A stretch of 64,000 nt of DNA. It comes from Certhia americana (taxonomy: Eukaryota; Chordata; Aves; Passeriformes; Certhiidae). Under the pieces are notes generated by a model. The model searched no databases. It had not been told where the DNA came from and worked only from the letters and a program-made list of their open reading frames with translations. A program made the position numbers and the translations under genes. Every line of letters begins with the position of its first letter. The first letter of the stretch is position 1. The stretch is from contig CM031857.1 in assembly GCA_018697195.1 (NCBI GenBank), forward strand, positions 96,381,777-96,445,776, given 5' to 3'. This document shows positions 13,051-25,792 of the stretch, piece by piece.

Positions 13051-14590
13051 CCAGTGTTAGGAAGTGTTTTCATTCCATCATATGAAGAAAAGGAGGCTTA
13101 CAATTTTTCATACAGATGGCAAAATAATACACCAAAATAATGAGAAGTGAAGAAACATAAGTTTTTATAAAAGTGCTACAGCCATCAAGCTATCAACTAA
13201 TCCAGCTGGCTTTGTTATGATCTGCTATCTGTTGTAGAAAAAAATAAACCACTATTTTCAAAAGACCAATATATTTCCAGGAAACCATGGATTTCTGCCA
13301 AGTGTATTACTGGACAAAACATCATTCACAACTGATGATATTTTATTCTTGAATTATTACTTAAATGCAAAGTCCTGGAAACCACAATATCCTGGAAATA
13401 CCTGTTCTTCTGTATGCTAAAGCCATAGAACTCTGTGTGCCACAGGGTCCCAGTCTTTATAGTGAAGGAGTGAAACATGACAAATCATGTTTCAGATTTG
13501 TCTCTAATGTAATATAGCCCCCTTTAACACAGCCTCTGTTCTGTAGAATTGAATGGGTCTGAGGTCAGAATTCCTGTGTTAGTCTTCTCATTTGTTTAAA
13601 GCAGTTTTTTTCTCCCCAGTAAACACAGAAAAAGTTTGCAGCACAATTTGTATGCTGTTTCATTAGCAAGACACAGAATCCTTTGCTTATGCCAACCTCA
13701 TCCATTTTGTGACATGACTTGACACACTGACAGATTCTTTGGAATATCATTTCTTCTTCTATTTTTTCTTTACTGTGTCATATCTAAATCTATTTCTAGG
13801 TTTTCTCATTTATTGATTATTTTTTCATTTTCAATAGAGCACATAACTAGTAATTTTCTACTTGCTGTTTTTACTTTGGACTCCATGGACAGTATTTTTA
13901 TTCAGTTTTGCAGGTAATTTTATTGTGTGTTTTTGACTTAAAAATGAAAAGAGAGAGACAGAGAAATCTCTCATCTCTTTTTTAGCTAGCATGCCCAAGA
14001 AACTGAAGTCTTCCAGACTGCCAGTAGCACTAACATCACAAAAGTATTTCACGTTCATTAATAATTCATCATATTCTGCCTTAAGAGAGTTCAAAAATTC
14101 ACCAAGTCACAGTTCAGTAAGCTTGTTCCCAAAGCTTCTGGGAAGATTAAAATGCTTATCATAATTATATGAATATAATGTGTAAAAAGGCTGCATGAAG
14201 TTGCACAGAATGTTAAATGTACTAACCCCTTTACACTAAGACATTAACACCTGTATGTTCACACATTGACGTACTGCCTTGTGTCAAATGATGCAGAGTT
14301 TGTAAAGTCTCAGACTTCAGCCCAAGCCCTGCAGCAGGGTCTTGTGGATCTTCTATAAGTACCACTCTAAAAAATGTCACATTCTGTTTCTGGAATCAGA
14401 CTGGGTAGCCCATTACAGAGTAAGAGTATCCAAATCCAAGAGAATTTGCATTTCTTATGCATTTTCCTAACATACACATTTGAACAATTTGCCTATTTTT
14501 CTGTTTCTCTAACAGAGGGGTATGCTGCTGCTCACACTCTTCAGGCAAGGGAGGGAGCATTTTGGAATTGCCACTGCTGCGGAAGACCAT
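13051..14590. other. AT-rich non-coding sequence, no gene seen
   Basis: No coding region, RNA gene or repeat family was recognised. Open frames are all below about 80 codons until the GC-richer block that follows. Confidence 0.5.
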
Positions 14591-15950
14591 ACTGTAAATC
14601 CCAAGGCTTGCAAGTGCAGGGGTTTTATCACAACAAAACCCACCATCCTTGACCCTCCATGCACACCTTCCCTTCCTCTTCCAGGCTGTCTGGGGTTTTC
14701 TCCAGCAGCAGGGCTGCAGACAGAGCTGGCTCTGTGGCAGGAATGACCTCATCCCACACCACACAGCTGCAGAGGCAAGCTGTGTGCCCCACATTCCAAA
14801 CAACAGCTTTCTGGGGAATTTATTTGTTCACACATGAACAGTAAATCAGCGTTCAGCATTTCTAAGTTGCAGAGGGGTATTGCTTTGTGGGAAATGCCTA
14901 AGTGTGAGGTTTGTATTTCACTGTAAGGAATGGGATATAAAATGCATAATCCATCTAACAAAGATATGTCAGAAACAGCTTAGAGAATCCTGGAATATAA
15001 ACAGCTCTGCCTGCAGAGTCAGATACTCCACACAACAGATCCTGTACTAGACCTATGCATTACAGTTAAAGGGACAAACTTCAGTTCATATAAATAAATG
15101 ATTTAACTAAAAGGACTAAATAAGCCATTATATATTAAAAGCCTTCTGAAACGTGCTATTTGCTCTGTGTCTCTGCTACCCTAAGCCTATCACTAGATCA
15201 GCAACAGGATACAACCACATTGTTCCATCTGCCTATTTTCCATCATGTCCCTGGGTGCAACACCAGCCCCTCAGGGCTCAGGGCTCAGCCCACCCTACCC
15301 AGGGTCCAGTACCCCATACCCATCCCCATGGCCATCAGCCCCTGTCCCAGCTCCCCATGGTGTGTGATGGCAGGACCAGACAGCCAGGGCCTGTCCCAGC
15401 CCAGCCAGAATCAGGGCAGCTGGGGGCACCAGGGCAGCCCAAGCCCCAGCATCAGGCACCTCTCTGGGGACAGAAACATGCCAAGCCCAGGCTGGAATGC
15501 GTGGGCAGAAATTTTTTCCTAGGATTAAAGACAGCCACATATTCCAGAGGATGTGTGGTCCTCCAGAGCTGATTGTGGGGACAGGGCACATGTGGTGTGC
15601 CCACAATGGGAGCTCCCACAGGACCTGGTCCTCTGGTCTGATGTGCCAGCTTCAGCATGCTTGAGCCGCACAAACATCCTCAAATCACCCTTCTTCTGAA
15701 GAAACCTCTGAACAGAGCAGGAATGACACAGCCATTTCTTGGTTCTCTGCATAGAAGACATGTCTGAGAGGAAAAAAAGCTGTTGTAACCCGGCTTTTGT
15801 TGATACAAAAAGCCAATTTTCCAATTCAGGGAACAGCCCCATGTCAGAATTGCAGCACACAACAGGGAACAAACTACAGTTGTCCCCCCAGTTGGAGCCA
15901 GTCCATCCTCCTGCTGCATGTTAACCCTTAAACAGTGTTTTATCAACCCC
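14591..15950. other. GC-richer block with overlapping opposing open frames
   Basis: Base composition rises relative to the flanks, mainly at 14630-14800 and 15235-15640. Several open frames of 100 to 140 codons overlap each other on both strands (for example plus 15153-15572 and minus 15295-15606). That pattern is expected where stop codons are rare and is not evidence of a gene. The peptides match nothing I recognise. The heptamer CAGGGCT is repeated at 15272-15288. CpG dinucleotides are few, so this is not a clear CpG island. It may be an old, unrecognised repeat or a regulatory segment. Confidence 0.4.
15572..15607. repeat. Inverted repeat with hairpin potential
   Basis: GGGCACA (15584-15590) and TGTGCCC (15596-15602) form a perfect 7-base stem with a 5-base loop. 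It is extended after a one-sided bulge by ATTGT (15572-15576) pairing with ACAAT (15603-15607). No function is assigned. Confidence 0.5.
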
Positions 15951-18758
15951 TCTTTTACATTTTTACTGAAATTTGCTCTTGCTGGAGTATGAGATTTGGG
16001 ATCTAGACTGCCACTTCAAGTCTCTGTTAGTGATGAAATTACACAGAGATGAAAATAAGCAGTTTCCTACATTTCTTCCCAACACTGCTTTCCAGTCAGC
16101 AGGTTACGGGCCTTTCACATCATGAAGCTGTAATGAATCACATTTTGTGGAGTTTAATGCATGTACAAAGAACCCCTTTGCTGTATTTTTTCATTATTGT
16201 AAACTGCTTTTGATTGCAAAATGGCTCTGCTGTGTGGCACAGCCATGCAGGGGACCTGCAGCAGACCTGTGCTTGTTTTGATGAACAACTGAGCTGCAAT
16301 TGTTACACCTGCTGTGTAGAAATGGGGAGCAGGGCTAAGGTACCTCCAACCCCTGATGTCACCCCTCATCTCTGTAATAGCTCTGCAAAAGCCCCACGTT
16401 GGGGGATGGAAAGAGAAAGAAAACAGTCCTTGAACCATTAAATAAATTTTGTATGTTTCAAACACTGACTGGAAAGACACCTCTGATATTCTGGAGGCAC
16501 CATCCCAGCATTTCTGACTTTATGAAATGTGGGGAAATTTGCCAAGAAACAGCAGAGTTCACAGCAGGCAGTAGCCTTGAGAAGGTAGAGTAAAACCTAA
16601 ACTGATGAAAACGAGTTATTCCAGCAGAGTTTTCTCCAACTCTGTTACATGATACAGAGTAAGGGTACAGGTACCTCAGTGTGATGGAGGTAAGACAGAT
16701 AACTGGCACTCCTGAAAATTTTGAAAAACACTGTTTGAGAAGCGTGGGATAGCTGTAGAAATGGCACAGTGCAAAGGGAAAGAGCTGTGAAATAGAGTAC
16801 TCAGATACAGACCGACAAATACAATGGATATTTTTAGTTGATGGCAAATCCGCTGTGGGAGGAGAAGAGAATGAGGACAGAAAAAGCAGCTGTCACTGAA
16901 CTGAAAATCCTCTCACTGTTGCACACATCATTTCAATTTTGACTGGCTTTTTTTACTGAAAGCAGAGTTCTAGGCTAGAACTACATTTGAAATAAAAAAC
17001 TGGGAGTTTCATTTTGAAAGTCGAGGCAAAGTATTCAGATTATTTTGGCATGTGTTGGATTTTCTTCAACATGAAATTCAACAAAGTCTCGCAAGTCCAT
17101 AGACTATTTTCATGCCACTGAATCTGCATCTTTCTATGGAAAATGTTTCAGCTTTAAATATTTATCCAACATCATCAGTAAGAGAGATTTTTGTCATGAC
17201 AGGAATTACAGCAGAAAGTGTTTGGTATTCTTAGCGTCCACCCTTCACAACACATTTTGCATAATACAGATTTTCTTCTGCTATATACCACTACAGTACC
17301 ATGTGTCTTCACCACAACATAATGAATTTCAAAATAAAGATTACTTGCTGGATCTAACACAGCATTATATTATTTTTTTACCATTCTAGATAAATCAATA
17401 GAGAGGACCTAAAATATTGTGTAGAAAGCATTTTAAAATTAAAGGTAAGATTCCCTCTGCAGATGCATGCAACTCTAACTGCATCCCAAAAGCAACACTG
17501 CATTTTTAAACAAAGGTAAATATTAACTCATTTTATTTGAACATCATACTTCCTAACTCTGCATACTGTTGCAGCAATTGCAAAATATGCTATTTGACAA
17601 TGTATAAAGTAGCTACATGAATACAAATACATTTCACTGAAACTGTAATGGATTTTTACAGCTTCAACTGCTCTAAATAAAGACACTTTTACAGAAGAGC
17701 AGAAAGCCAGGGATTCAATGCAGCCAGAGCAGCCCAGTCAGAGGCCTTTGATCTCATTCCTCACAAAGACTGCAGGCAAGAAAAAACTGTCACCCTCAAC
17801 TATCAAAAAAATAACATCCCAAAGTGCCCTGGAATTACCTGGATGCCCAGGAAGGTGTCAACATGAAAAAATCATGGCCTGTCCTTTGACATGCTGAAAC
17901 AGGGTCCTGTAACTGGGAACATAGCTCGTGGGCTGCCTTGGACCTACAGCAAGACCTTGTCACAGGAAAGTGACAGCAAAAGGCACCTGTCTAGCACAGC
18001 CTTCCACAGACACCCAACAAAATTCCAGGTGCATCCCTGCTGACAGCAGCCAGATGCACCTTACTGCATGTGTACAGGTGTTCCAGACCTGACTGCAAAC
18101 CCAGGTGAGAGCAGACAGGCAGGCAGAACAGAGCAAAACCTGCCCCCAACAAGGAACCTCGTACAGCTCTGGCAGTGCACTTGCACACAAAGGCACGTCC
18201 TTGGCTCCTCCAGCCTTGACCCTTCCCTAGAAGGAGCTTCCAAAAGTCAGGCTCATGGGCCTGCTCAGGCCTGACTCTCCTAATTTCAAAAAGGCCTGCA
18301 GCAGGTTGAGGAATGGTCTTTCCAAAAGACTTCCTTATCAATTTAATGAACAAACATCTCAGTCTCCATAAACTCCCAACCTAAAGGGGAGGAAGCAAGA
18401 ATCTGTCTGGCAGGTGGATACACCCCTGTACACAAAGGCACCCACATAAGCACACACATATTCATGAGGGGATTTTTGGAGGTTTTTCCAAGAAGGTTTT
18501 TCCTCCAGCAAAAATGGAGCAAAAGAAAAATATAGACAGGGAATTTTAACCCTATTATTCTCAATAATCTTTTTCTTTGAGCTTGCATTTAATATGCAGG
18601 CTGCAAATATTGAACCATTGACATTAAACAGTGCCTATGCCTACGCTTGTTCATGAAAGTTGTAAAAGCCAAAAAGCCTTTATAAACCTACATCAGCCAC
18701 CCCACCACCACCAGTGACAAAGCAACATCAATACTGGCAAAAAATGAAACTTCTTCAG

Positions 18759-18786
18759 AAAACAAACAAAAACAAACAAACAAAAA
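18759..18786. repeat. Imperfect (AAAC)n microsatellite
   Basis: AAAC/AAAAC units repeat across 28 bases. This is a common simple repeat with no further meaning visible. Confidence 0.85.
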
Positions 18787-19544
18787 CCACACAGAGACAT
18801 AATCCTGATCTTCATCAGCACTTATTAATGATTTTAACATGCTGCTTTATGGACGATCATTGCCCAGCATTCCACTCTCTTTGCTGAGCCCAGTGATTCA
18901 GAAAATGTTGCAAAATTTTGCACCGATCCTTTTCTGCCTAATTGACAGCTGCCACCCTGCTTGTAGGACAAAGTGCAAGCGGGGACCAACCCCTGGAGGA
19001 GTCCTGCTGGCCCACCTCTAAGCACCTCTAAGACCTAAAGGGAAGCTGACAGGTGCTAAATGTGACAGAGGCCACTGCCACCAAGCCACCACCATTTGTA
19101 TAAACTTCCAGATCTGTGGGCATGATGATCAAGAAGCAGCAATGGGTTGATGAGGGTTGACCTGCTTCTTACAGCACAAGAGCAGCAAAATGTGTTGATC
19201 TACCTCTGCTCACTTATGTCTCCAATTTATGGATTTATCCTAGCATCTGTCAGTGGAACCCCATTTAACCAATCTTATGCCTGAACTGTGGATGCTTTGA
19301 CGAAAAAAAGGTAACTTCTCTTCCCTCAAAACCAGCCTTGCATCATGCTGAGTGCTGGATGACTACAGGAAAAAAATCCCCCTTCTGTCAACTTCATCTC
19401 ATGAGCACTAAGCATAAAGAAAATAAAACATAGTGTCATTCAAAATGCTGCCTCTTTACAAGCATAACAAATCCTCTGTGGAGAAAAATTACCAAATTGG
19501 TTGATTTGTTCAGAGGGCCATTATGAATACAGAAATGTAAAAAA

Positions 19545-19609
19545 TGTGTGTGTGTGTGCTATTTTCTGCATTCTTTTCTCAAAGCTGCTGCTTGTTAGTG
19601 TGTGTGTGT
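19545..19609. repeat. Two short TG tracts 40 bases apart
   Basis: (TG)7 at 19545-19558 and a second TG tract of 11 bases at 19599-19609 are separated by unique sequence. An AATAAA hexamer follows at about 19612, with no transcript evidence. Confidence 0.85.
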
Positions 19610-22006
19610 ATAAATAAAGTTTTCACATTCATAATCAACTGCCTCCTTTTCCACCCCTCCTCTCCTGCCTTATTCTTTTTATATTGCTTCAATCATTTGT
19701 TAGTAGCAGTAATCACACAATGAGATTTGCCGGAGAAATTTCAGGAGAATCAAAATGAAAAAAAAATTCTTTTCTCCACATTTTCATGAAAGTAGAACAT
19801 TTCAGGCTCTTTTTCCCCTATGACTGAACACAAATTCACTCTTATGAAAAATATACATTTAAAATTTTGAGGCAAGGGAAACTGGAATGTTTTCCCCAAC
19901 TATATGAAAATGACAGTGATGTTACAAAGAACAGGATGTAAAACCTCCAAAAGAGAAGAGCGACAAAACACTTCCTTTGTATCTCCAAAAGGTTTGGGTA
20001 ATGAACAGTTGGAATACAGAAAATATCCAAAGTCATTCATTTTAAAACATTCATAGCTGTTAAAATACCTTGCCTTCTTCTTTTATTTTTCCCTCAGGAA
20101 AGGTGGCTTAAGAATGGAACGAGTCCCCAGCTCACTCAGTTCTCATCTGGTACAGTTCACTGCAGGAATAGCTTGACTCTGCACCTTCCCCTGTCATCTG
20201 TTTACCCTGCATCTATATTGTGTCCACTAATGTTACAGAAACTAACTCAATCTTTTACTGATCTTGACTGAGGTCAGGGAGGAAGAAGGACATACTCCTT
20301 TTACATAAAAAGCAGCTTCTTCATTTGTGGTGAAGAAAAACAGAAACAGGAAACAGGAAAGGAAAATCGTAAGGGTGAGGGAAGAAGGAAGAAAAATTGG
20401 AAGGGACAGAATATGGAGAGTTTCTTTTTTTTTCCTTTTTTGATTCAGTGATACTTCAGGTTGGCTTAAAGACTGACAGAAGGCAGAACTGTCTTATAAA
20501 ATATAAGTCTTTCCATCAAGTCAAGAAAGACATTTTATGAATGTCTTTCAGCCCCCATAACTCACAGTAATTTATGCTCATAAGGTCATAAGGCATTTTT
20601 CAGGATATTTAACTTTAACCTGGCTTGAGACTGACAGACTGCAAGTACATAATTGTTCTTTAGTTACCCATCAAAGCTGATGTCGAATCAACAATTTTTT
20701 TATATGCTAACTTATCTGTTTTCACAGGCTGCCTAATAAATTTTGAATTTATGGTATGCAATACATTAATACATCTCTAGACCTAGAAAAGTTTCTATGA
20801 CAAACCTTTTAAATATAATCAAATGCACTGATTAGGAGTAATTCAGCTTGATTTTCTCTAAAACAATGAATAAGATGGCATTTTTTAAGCAAAAGAAGAA
20901 GTGGCATATTTTCTCCCCAAACATGCAAAGCTATTTAGATTCACCAATCACAAATTTATGAGGAATTCTAGAAACTGCAGTTTGGGAAAAAACAGTGTTA
21001 AGTTTTCTGAAACATGGTTGGATTACACATCATTTGTAAAACAAAAGAATCCAGATGCCAGTGACCTAGACAACTCATTACTAACACTGCACACAACTGA
21101 AGTACATTTTGTGAAGCCTTCCTGGTAGAATAGTGTGCTTGTGTTTATTGCTAGAACAGCTTGTCATCGGTATCTGTTAGGCATTTTCATCCACGCACTT
21201 CCTAAACAGTTTCACAGCACAAAAATCAAAACTAAACCTTTCCCTTGTAACGGTTTCATAACTACTGTAAGATTTATACATTACCTTAACTTAAAGTGCA
21301 ACAGATGGATTGCTAGCAGGAAACCACAAAATTGTCGGGAAGACAGTAAGAAAAGGAAAAAAGGAAAAAATTTCAAGAGCTCTATATATAGCCTTTGAAC
21401 TACCATACTACTCATCTGTCATCCTTGTGAATGCCTATTCTCCTGGAAAAGTATATTCTTATCCTAGCAGGAAAGTATAAGGGCCCCCAGGGCTTCCTTC
21501 CCAAACTATGAATAATGGACCTGCAGCAATGCATTGACTGTGATGTTCCTTAATTTTTATTATAGTGTTTTAACATAAATTGAGGCATATTCATTATGAC
21601 CAGAGTAAAAGATAAGCAAGGCAATATTTCTGTAATATTTTTTTTTAATTTCCTATTTTTCCATCTTTAGATACGCAGGAAAATGTCTACATTGCGCCAT
21701 GACATAAGTATTTAGCACATTTCCCACATATATCCAAGGATTTCTGACCAACTCTTGAAACCCAGGCTTACTCTTTTTATATGATTTAGCTAAATCATTC
21801 CATTGATGGTACTTACTCTGTGGGAAAAAAACATACTGGCTAAATTTTTTTAAAAACCGTTCCTGTCTACACTACTACAAAATAGTAACAAGTTATTACT
21901 CTTACCAAACATCAACACGGGGTATGGAGAATACCATTCATTATGAAAAAGTCCAGGCGTATAGGGAGGCCATATAAGGGAACGAGTAACTGAAAGATGA
22001 ATAATT

Positions 22007-22029
22007 AAAAAAAAAAAAAAAAAAAAAAA
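22007..22029. repeat. A23 homopolymer
   Basis: Twenty-three consecutive A residues are followed by an A/G-rich stretch to about 22045. No coding or retrogene-like sequence was recognised upstream, so there is no support for a retrocopy tail. Confidence 0.9.
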
Positions 22030-23304
22030 GGAAAAAAAGAAAAATGAGAAAGCTGACAAGAAGAATTTACAGAATGAACAGGCTACTTTTTTGAAACATA
22101 TTCACAGGTGGAGACAGAGAAATTATTTGTGATTGGTACATGATTCCCCATGTAAGGGGAATTTTTTTAAGAGAATGAATGGTTTGCATGTTTTATACTG
22201 ATGGCAAAATATTTTAGTGCACAGTAAAAATCTTCTAACCATTCTGAAGGCCTGGTGTTCCCATCAGCAATACTAGAGGCTTCTGCATCAGGTTATAAAC
22301 AGATTCTTCTCTCCTGGCATTAAGCATTTGGGTGCTTTGCAGGTATAAAAACATATGGCAGCTGTGACAGCAGCTACAATTGGGTAATTAGGGCAAAATC
22401 TCCTCCAGGGCTCCTCACCCTCCCTGACCACACTCAGGAAGGAAGCTGAGGATCAGCAGAAGAGATGGACAGAGGAAAAGTTGGAGGCAGACAGACACCA
22501 TGACTGTGTTGAGTGGGAGCAGAACAAGTTACAGAAAGTCAAGGATGATGAGCACTGGCAGAGGCCCCTGACTGCGACAGGAGCCGCGGGAGAAAGCTGC
22601 AAGCAGGCACGGTGCTTTATGAAATGCACAAATGACAAAAGCTCTGCTCCAAAAAGAGCTCGATCTCCTCATTCCTTCCCAACCAGCCAACCCCAGCTCC
22701 TGGAGCCAGATCAGACACCACGCCACATCTCACTGCACCACCTCGCTGTGCCGTTTTCCAAGACATAATCTATTTGCCAACTTCTATTTTTGTCAGACCA
22801 ACCTGTTCCCTGAAGCATAATGAAAACTCCTTGCCAGATCAATTTGTTTCTGAAGTTTCCTGGTTGCCAGCTCCACTCTGAGCTATTTCATTTTGTCTGC
22901 ATGTCAGAACCATTAGTCTGGCGACTGCTTAAATCTTTCCTTATTGTCACAGGTTGGGGGGGAGGTGCTGGATGCTCCAAACGAAGCAAAATGCCTGCCC
23001 TGCAGAGACAGCGCTCCAAGTGATGTGGCAGCATTAAAAAGTACCGGCAGTGGGTGCTGCCACTACCCAGCGGCGGAGGTGCCGGGTTTGGGGCATTTCT
23101 CTGCAGCAGTGCAGGTGGCACAGTGCCGAGGGAAACAGGAAGGAGCTTTCAGCTGGGTATGGTGCACCATCCAGCAAGCAGCTCCTGTGGAGCCCTGGGA
23201 GACACGGCCGGGACGTTCCAGTTCCTGGTGTGGCTGAAACCTGCCTCGGAGCTGGCGTTGCGATTAGCTGAGTAATCCTATACCATCCGTGGCTTTGAGT
23301 GGAA

Positions 23305-23332
23305 TTTTTTTTTTTTTTTTTAATTTTTTTTT
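23305..23332. repeat. T17-AA-T9 low-complexity tract
   Basis: A run of 17 T residues, two A residues and 9 T residues. It lies directly upstream of a splice-acceptor-like motif at 23358-23359 and could serve as part of a pyrimidine tract. Confidence 0.9.
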
Positions 23333-23359
23333 GACCCACTGTGATACTTTTTCTGTCAG

Positions 23360-23495
23360 GAAGCGAGTGGCAAAGGCCAGGATCGAAGAAGAGATGAGTC
23401 AGGTTATGCAGACAGACAAAGGCATCAGATCTGCAGCCCTCCAAGAGGAGTGTGAGGCTGTCAGCGTGTTCAAGAGAGCCACAGGGGTTTTATGA
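23360..23495 (+). other. Exon-like segment, candidate only
   Basis: A pyrimidine-rich stretch ending in 'tttttctgtcag' (AG at 23358-23359) precedes an open frame that runs from 23360 to a TGA at 23493-23495. The frame encodes about 44 residues rich in Lys, Arg, Glu and Gln, a composition more like real protein than the Leu/Ser/Cys-rich chance frames around it. I do not recognise the peptide. Possible donors follow at 23546 (AAG before GTGAAA) and 23558, but neither is strong. The call rests on one splice-like site and composition, so chance remains the default explanation. Confidence 0.2.
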
Positions 23496-23785
23496 AAGGC
23501 GGTGCTGAGTCATGAATGACAGCGAGGAGACAAAGGGAGATTGAAGGTGAAACAGGGTATACACAGAGAGGATTACCAGGAAAAAGCCTGCATTTCATAT
23601 TATCCTCTCCATTCTTTAGGGCTTTACAGGAAATTATGTGCCTTGGTTTTTGAAAACAGCTTGTTGCAGAAGCTGTGTGTGCTCTGCTCTTGGTTCATTC
23701 TGCATGCTTTGCTGTGAATTAGGGCAGTGCTGATTAGATAGACAGCTCATAACCCTATTCAAGATTTTTCCCCTTAGGAAGGGGG

Positions 23786-23803
23786 AAAAAAAAAAAAAAA
23801 AAA
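23786..23803. repeat. A18 homopolymer
   Basis: Eighteen A residues after a G-run. Simple low-complexity sequence. Confidence 0.9.
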
Positions 23804-24450
23804 GCTGATGTAATTCCCCAGGGCTCCTTCTTTGGCTTTGCAATTGCATAGCTACACAGTCTCCCAGAGTAATTGTCTTGAACAACATCCCAGCCCCCAT
23901 CTACACTGAGGGACCTTCTGGCTGCGTTTCCTTGCCTGTGTTTTCTGCTTTATGTAAGGAGTGAAAGAGGGAGAGTGAAATCAGAAGAATGAAAAAGGTG
24001 ATGAAATTTTCAGTTCAGACACAGAAGGTACATTCAGTACTAGATGTCAGAGGGAAATCTGAGAAAGAGGCTTCTTCGTTCCAGACTCCGATTTCTCTAC
24101 CGATGGGGTGACACTGAAGTGGGAGGCAGCGAACACAGACAGGCTGCTGATCCTCTGCAGCAGAGGCCTTTCCAAAGGGTATCAGCCATGCAGACTCTGC
24201 TCAGATCTCTGCCTCCCTTTCCAGCACACCACGGCATCGGTTAATTGATTCTGAAAACCTGCTCCTCAATCACACCCACAGGTCTCATAAATGTGCTACG
24301 GTTAAAATCATCTTGGCCTGAAGGCTGAAGGATCACATATATATCCAAGCCCTTGTCTGAAACCCCCAAAATATGAGTCCAGAAAAACAACAAAAAAACT
24401 GCTTCTGAATAAGCAGGAAAAAAAGACATGCTGAAGATCTGTTTAAAAGA

Positions 24451-24483
24451 ACTAAGTGCTGCATTTAAACTAAGTGCTGCATT
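24451..24483. repeat. Two-copy tandem repeat, 18-base period
   Basis: The 15-mer ACTAAGTGCTGCATT occurs at 24451-24465 and again at 24469-24483. This is a small local duplication. Confidence 0.9.
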
Positions 24484-25773
24484 CACCTGAATCTGTGACC
24501 ACTCATTCTAAAAATCAACATCTGGGGAATCAAAGGAGATTCTCAGATTTAGAAGGCCTGTCACATTTGAATGTAAATAAGAATAAGTGTTTATGTACTT
24601 GTGGAAGGAAATAATTTTACAGTATATTGCTGCTTCTGTGTCTCTTTTTCCCACCTGAAAAGTAGGTCAACAGTCCTTATGGCTTTGAAAAGCTGAAATG
24701 AGGAATTCTTGTTGAAAACAGGCAGGGTTTGAGTCATAAACTCAAATAAATAGTTTTACTTCTTGTATGTAAGACTTCAGGATATAGTTAGAAGTCAGGC
24801 ACCAGTGCATATTATCTGGCATTCATACTAAGAGCCCACTGCACCCCAACTTTTCCATACTCTGCTTCATTATCCACACAAGTGGATGAATTGCAATATA
24901 TTGCCCACAGCAACATAAAATCAGCACCCCTCACATGAAGAACAACAGAAAAAAAGGAGAGATGGGCTAGAACAGCCTTAAAAACAAGGAGTTATTTAGG
25001 TAAAGGAAGATGGCAAGAGGCCAAAGGATCAGATGATTCAGCATATCCCACCGTAACTACCATGAACATTACAGAATAAAAGGATATTAAACTATTTATG
25101 GATGTCACATCATCACAACAAAATCCAAAGGGGAAATAGTAATTACATTTCTTGCCTTCTCTTGGAATAAACATCCACCAAGGGCATTATGGATTTTATG
25201 GTCCCAAACTCAGCAAACAGAATTTGTATTTCCCCTCTGAAAAAAAAAACCAAAACATTTCTCAATTAAAAGGAGTAGGAATTGACATATTTTAAAAGTG
25301 ACTGGAAATGCTTTTGTTTTCTGTTGTCAGGGAATTTCTAGCACCCTGTGTGAACCACTTGCTTGCCATGGTGTAGCAGGAAAGCCCTCTACAGAACTAA
25401 ACATGCTGCACTTGGGCCAGTACATGCTCACATACACACCCATACAAACACAGTTTCATCTGTAACCATGACTGCTGCAGCTGCGTATTTTTCTTTTTAG
25501 TTTTTCTGACAGCCTACTGAGAGCACTTTATTTTACTTAAACAGAAGAGAATGCCTGGGACCATGTGGTTCTGGCTGCCCCACTTCATTCCATTACACAG
25601 TAACTGCTCAGAAAAAAATCCTGGGCAAAAGATGCAGTTTATTGATATTCTAGCTTAAATAAACATGACTGCATATGCATTAGTGAGGCAAACTGAATAA
25701 TAAAATCCCAAAAAACACAGGATGGAATAATTGCATTTTGTTTAGCTATATAATGAATTTTCAGTACCCCTTT

Positions 25774-25792
25774 AAAAAAAAAAAAAAAAAAA
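25774..25792. repeat. A19 homopolymer
   Basis: Nineteen consecutive A residues, low complexity. Confidence 0.9.

Larger units (their letters stand above)
15951..22399. other. AT-rich non-coding stretch, no gene seen
   Basis: About 6.4 kb without a recognisable gene. Short low-complexity tracts are listed separately. A slightly GC-richer patch lies at about 17700-18420; its overlapping open frames of up to 120 codons on both strands look like chance. Confidence 0.5.
22400..24250. other. GC-richer block with modest CpG enrichment, possible regulatory or exonic region
   Basis: From about 22400 to 24250 the sequence is clearly less AT-rich than its flanks. The part at 22940-23280 holds about 14 CpG dinucleotides in 340 bases by hand count, well above most of the window. 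Open frames of 60 to 136 codons overlap on both strands and none is recognisable. Within the block lie a T17/T9 tract (23305-23332), an exon-like segment beginning at 23360, an A18 run (23786-23803) and an AP-1/NF-E2-like TGCTGAGTCAT at 23503-23513. A lowly expressed transcript, an enhancer or a weak promoter are all possible. The sequence alone does not decide. Confidence 0.4.

Noticed and set aside
21960..22050. A23 run as the tail of a processed pseudogene
   Set aside because: No gene-like sequence, poly-A signal at the right spacing or flanking target duplication was recognised upstream.
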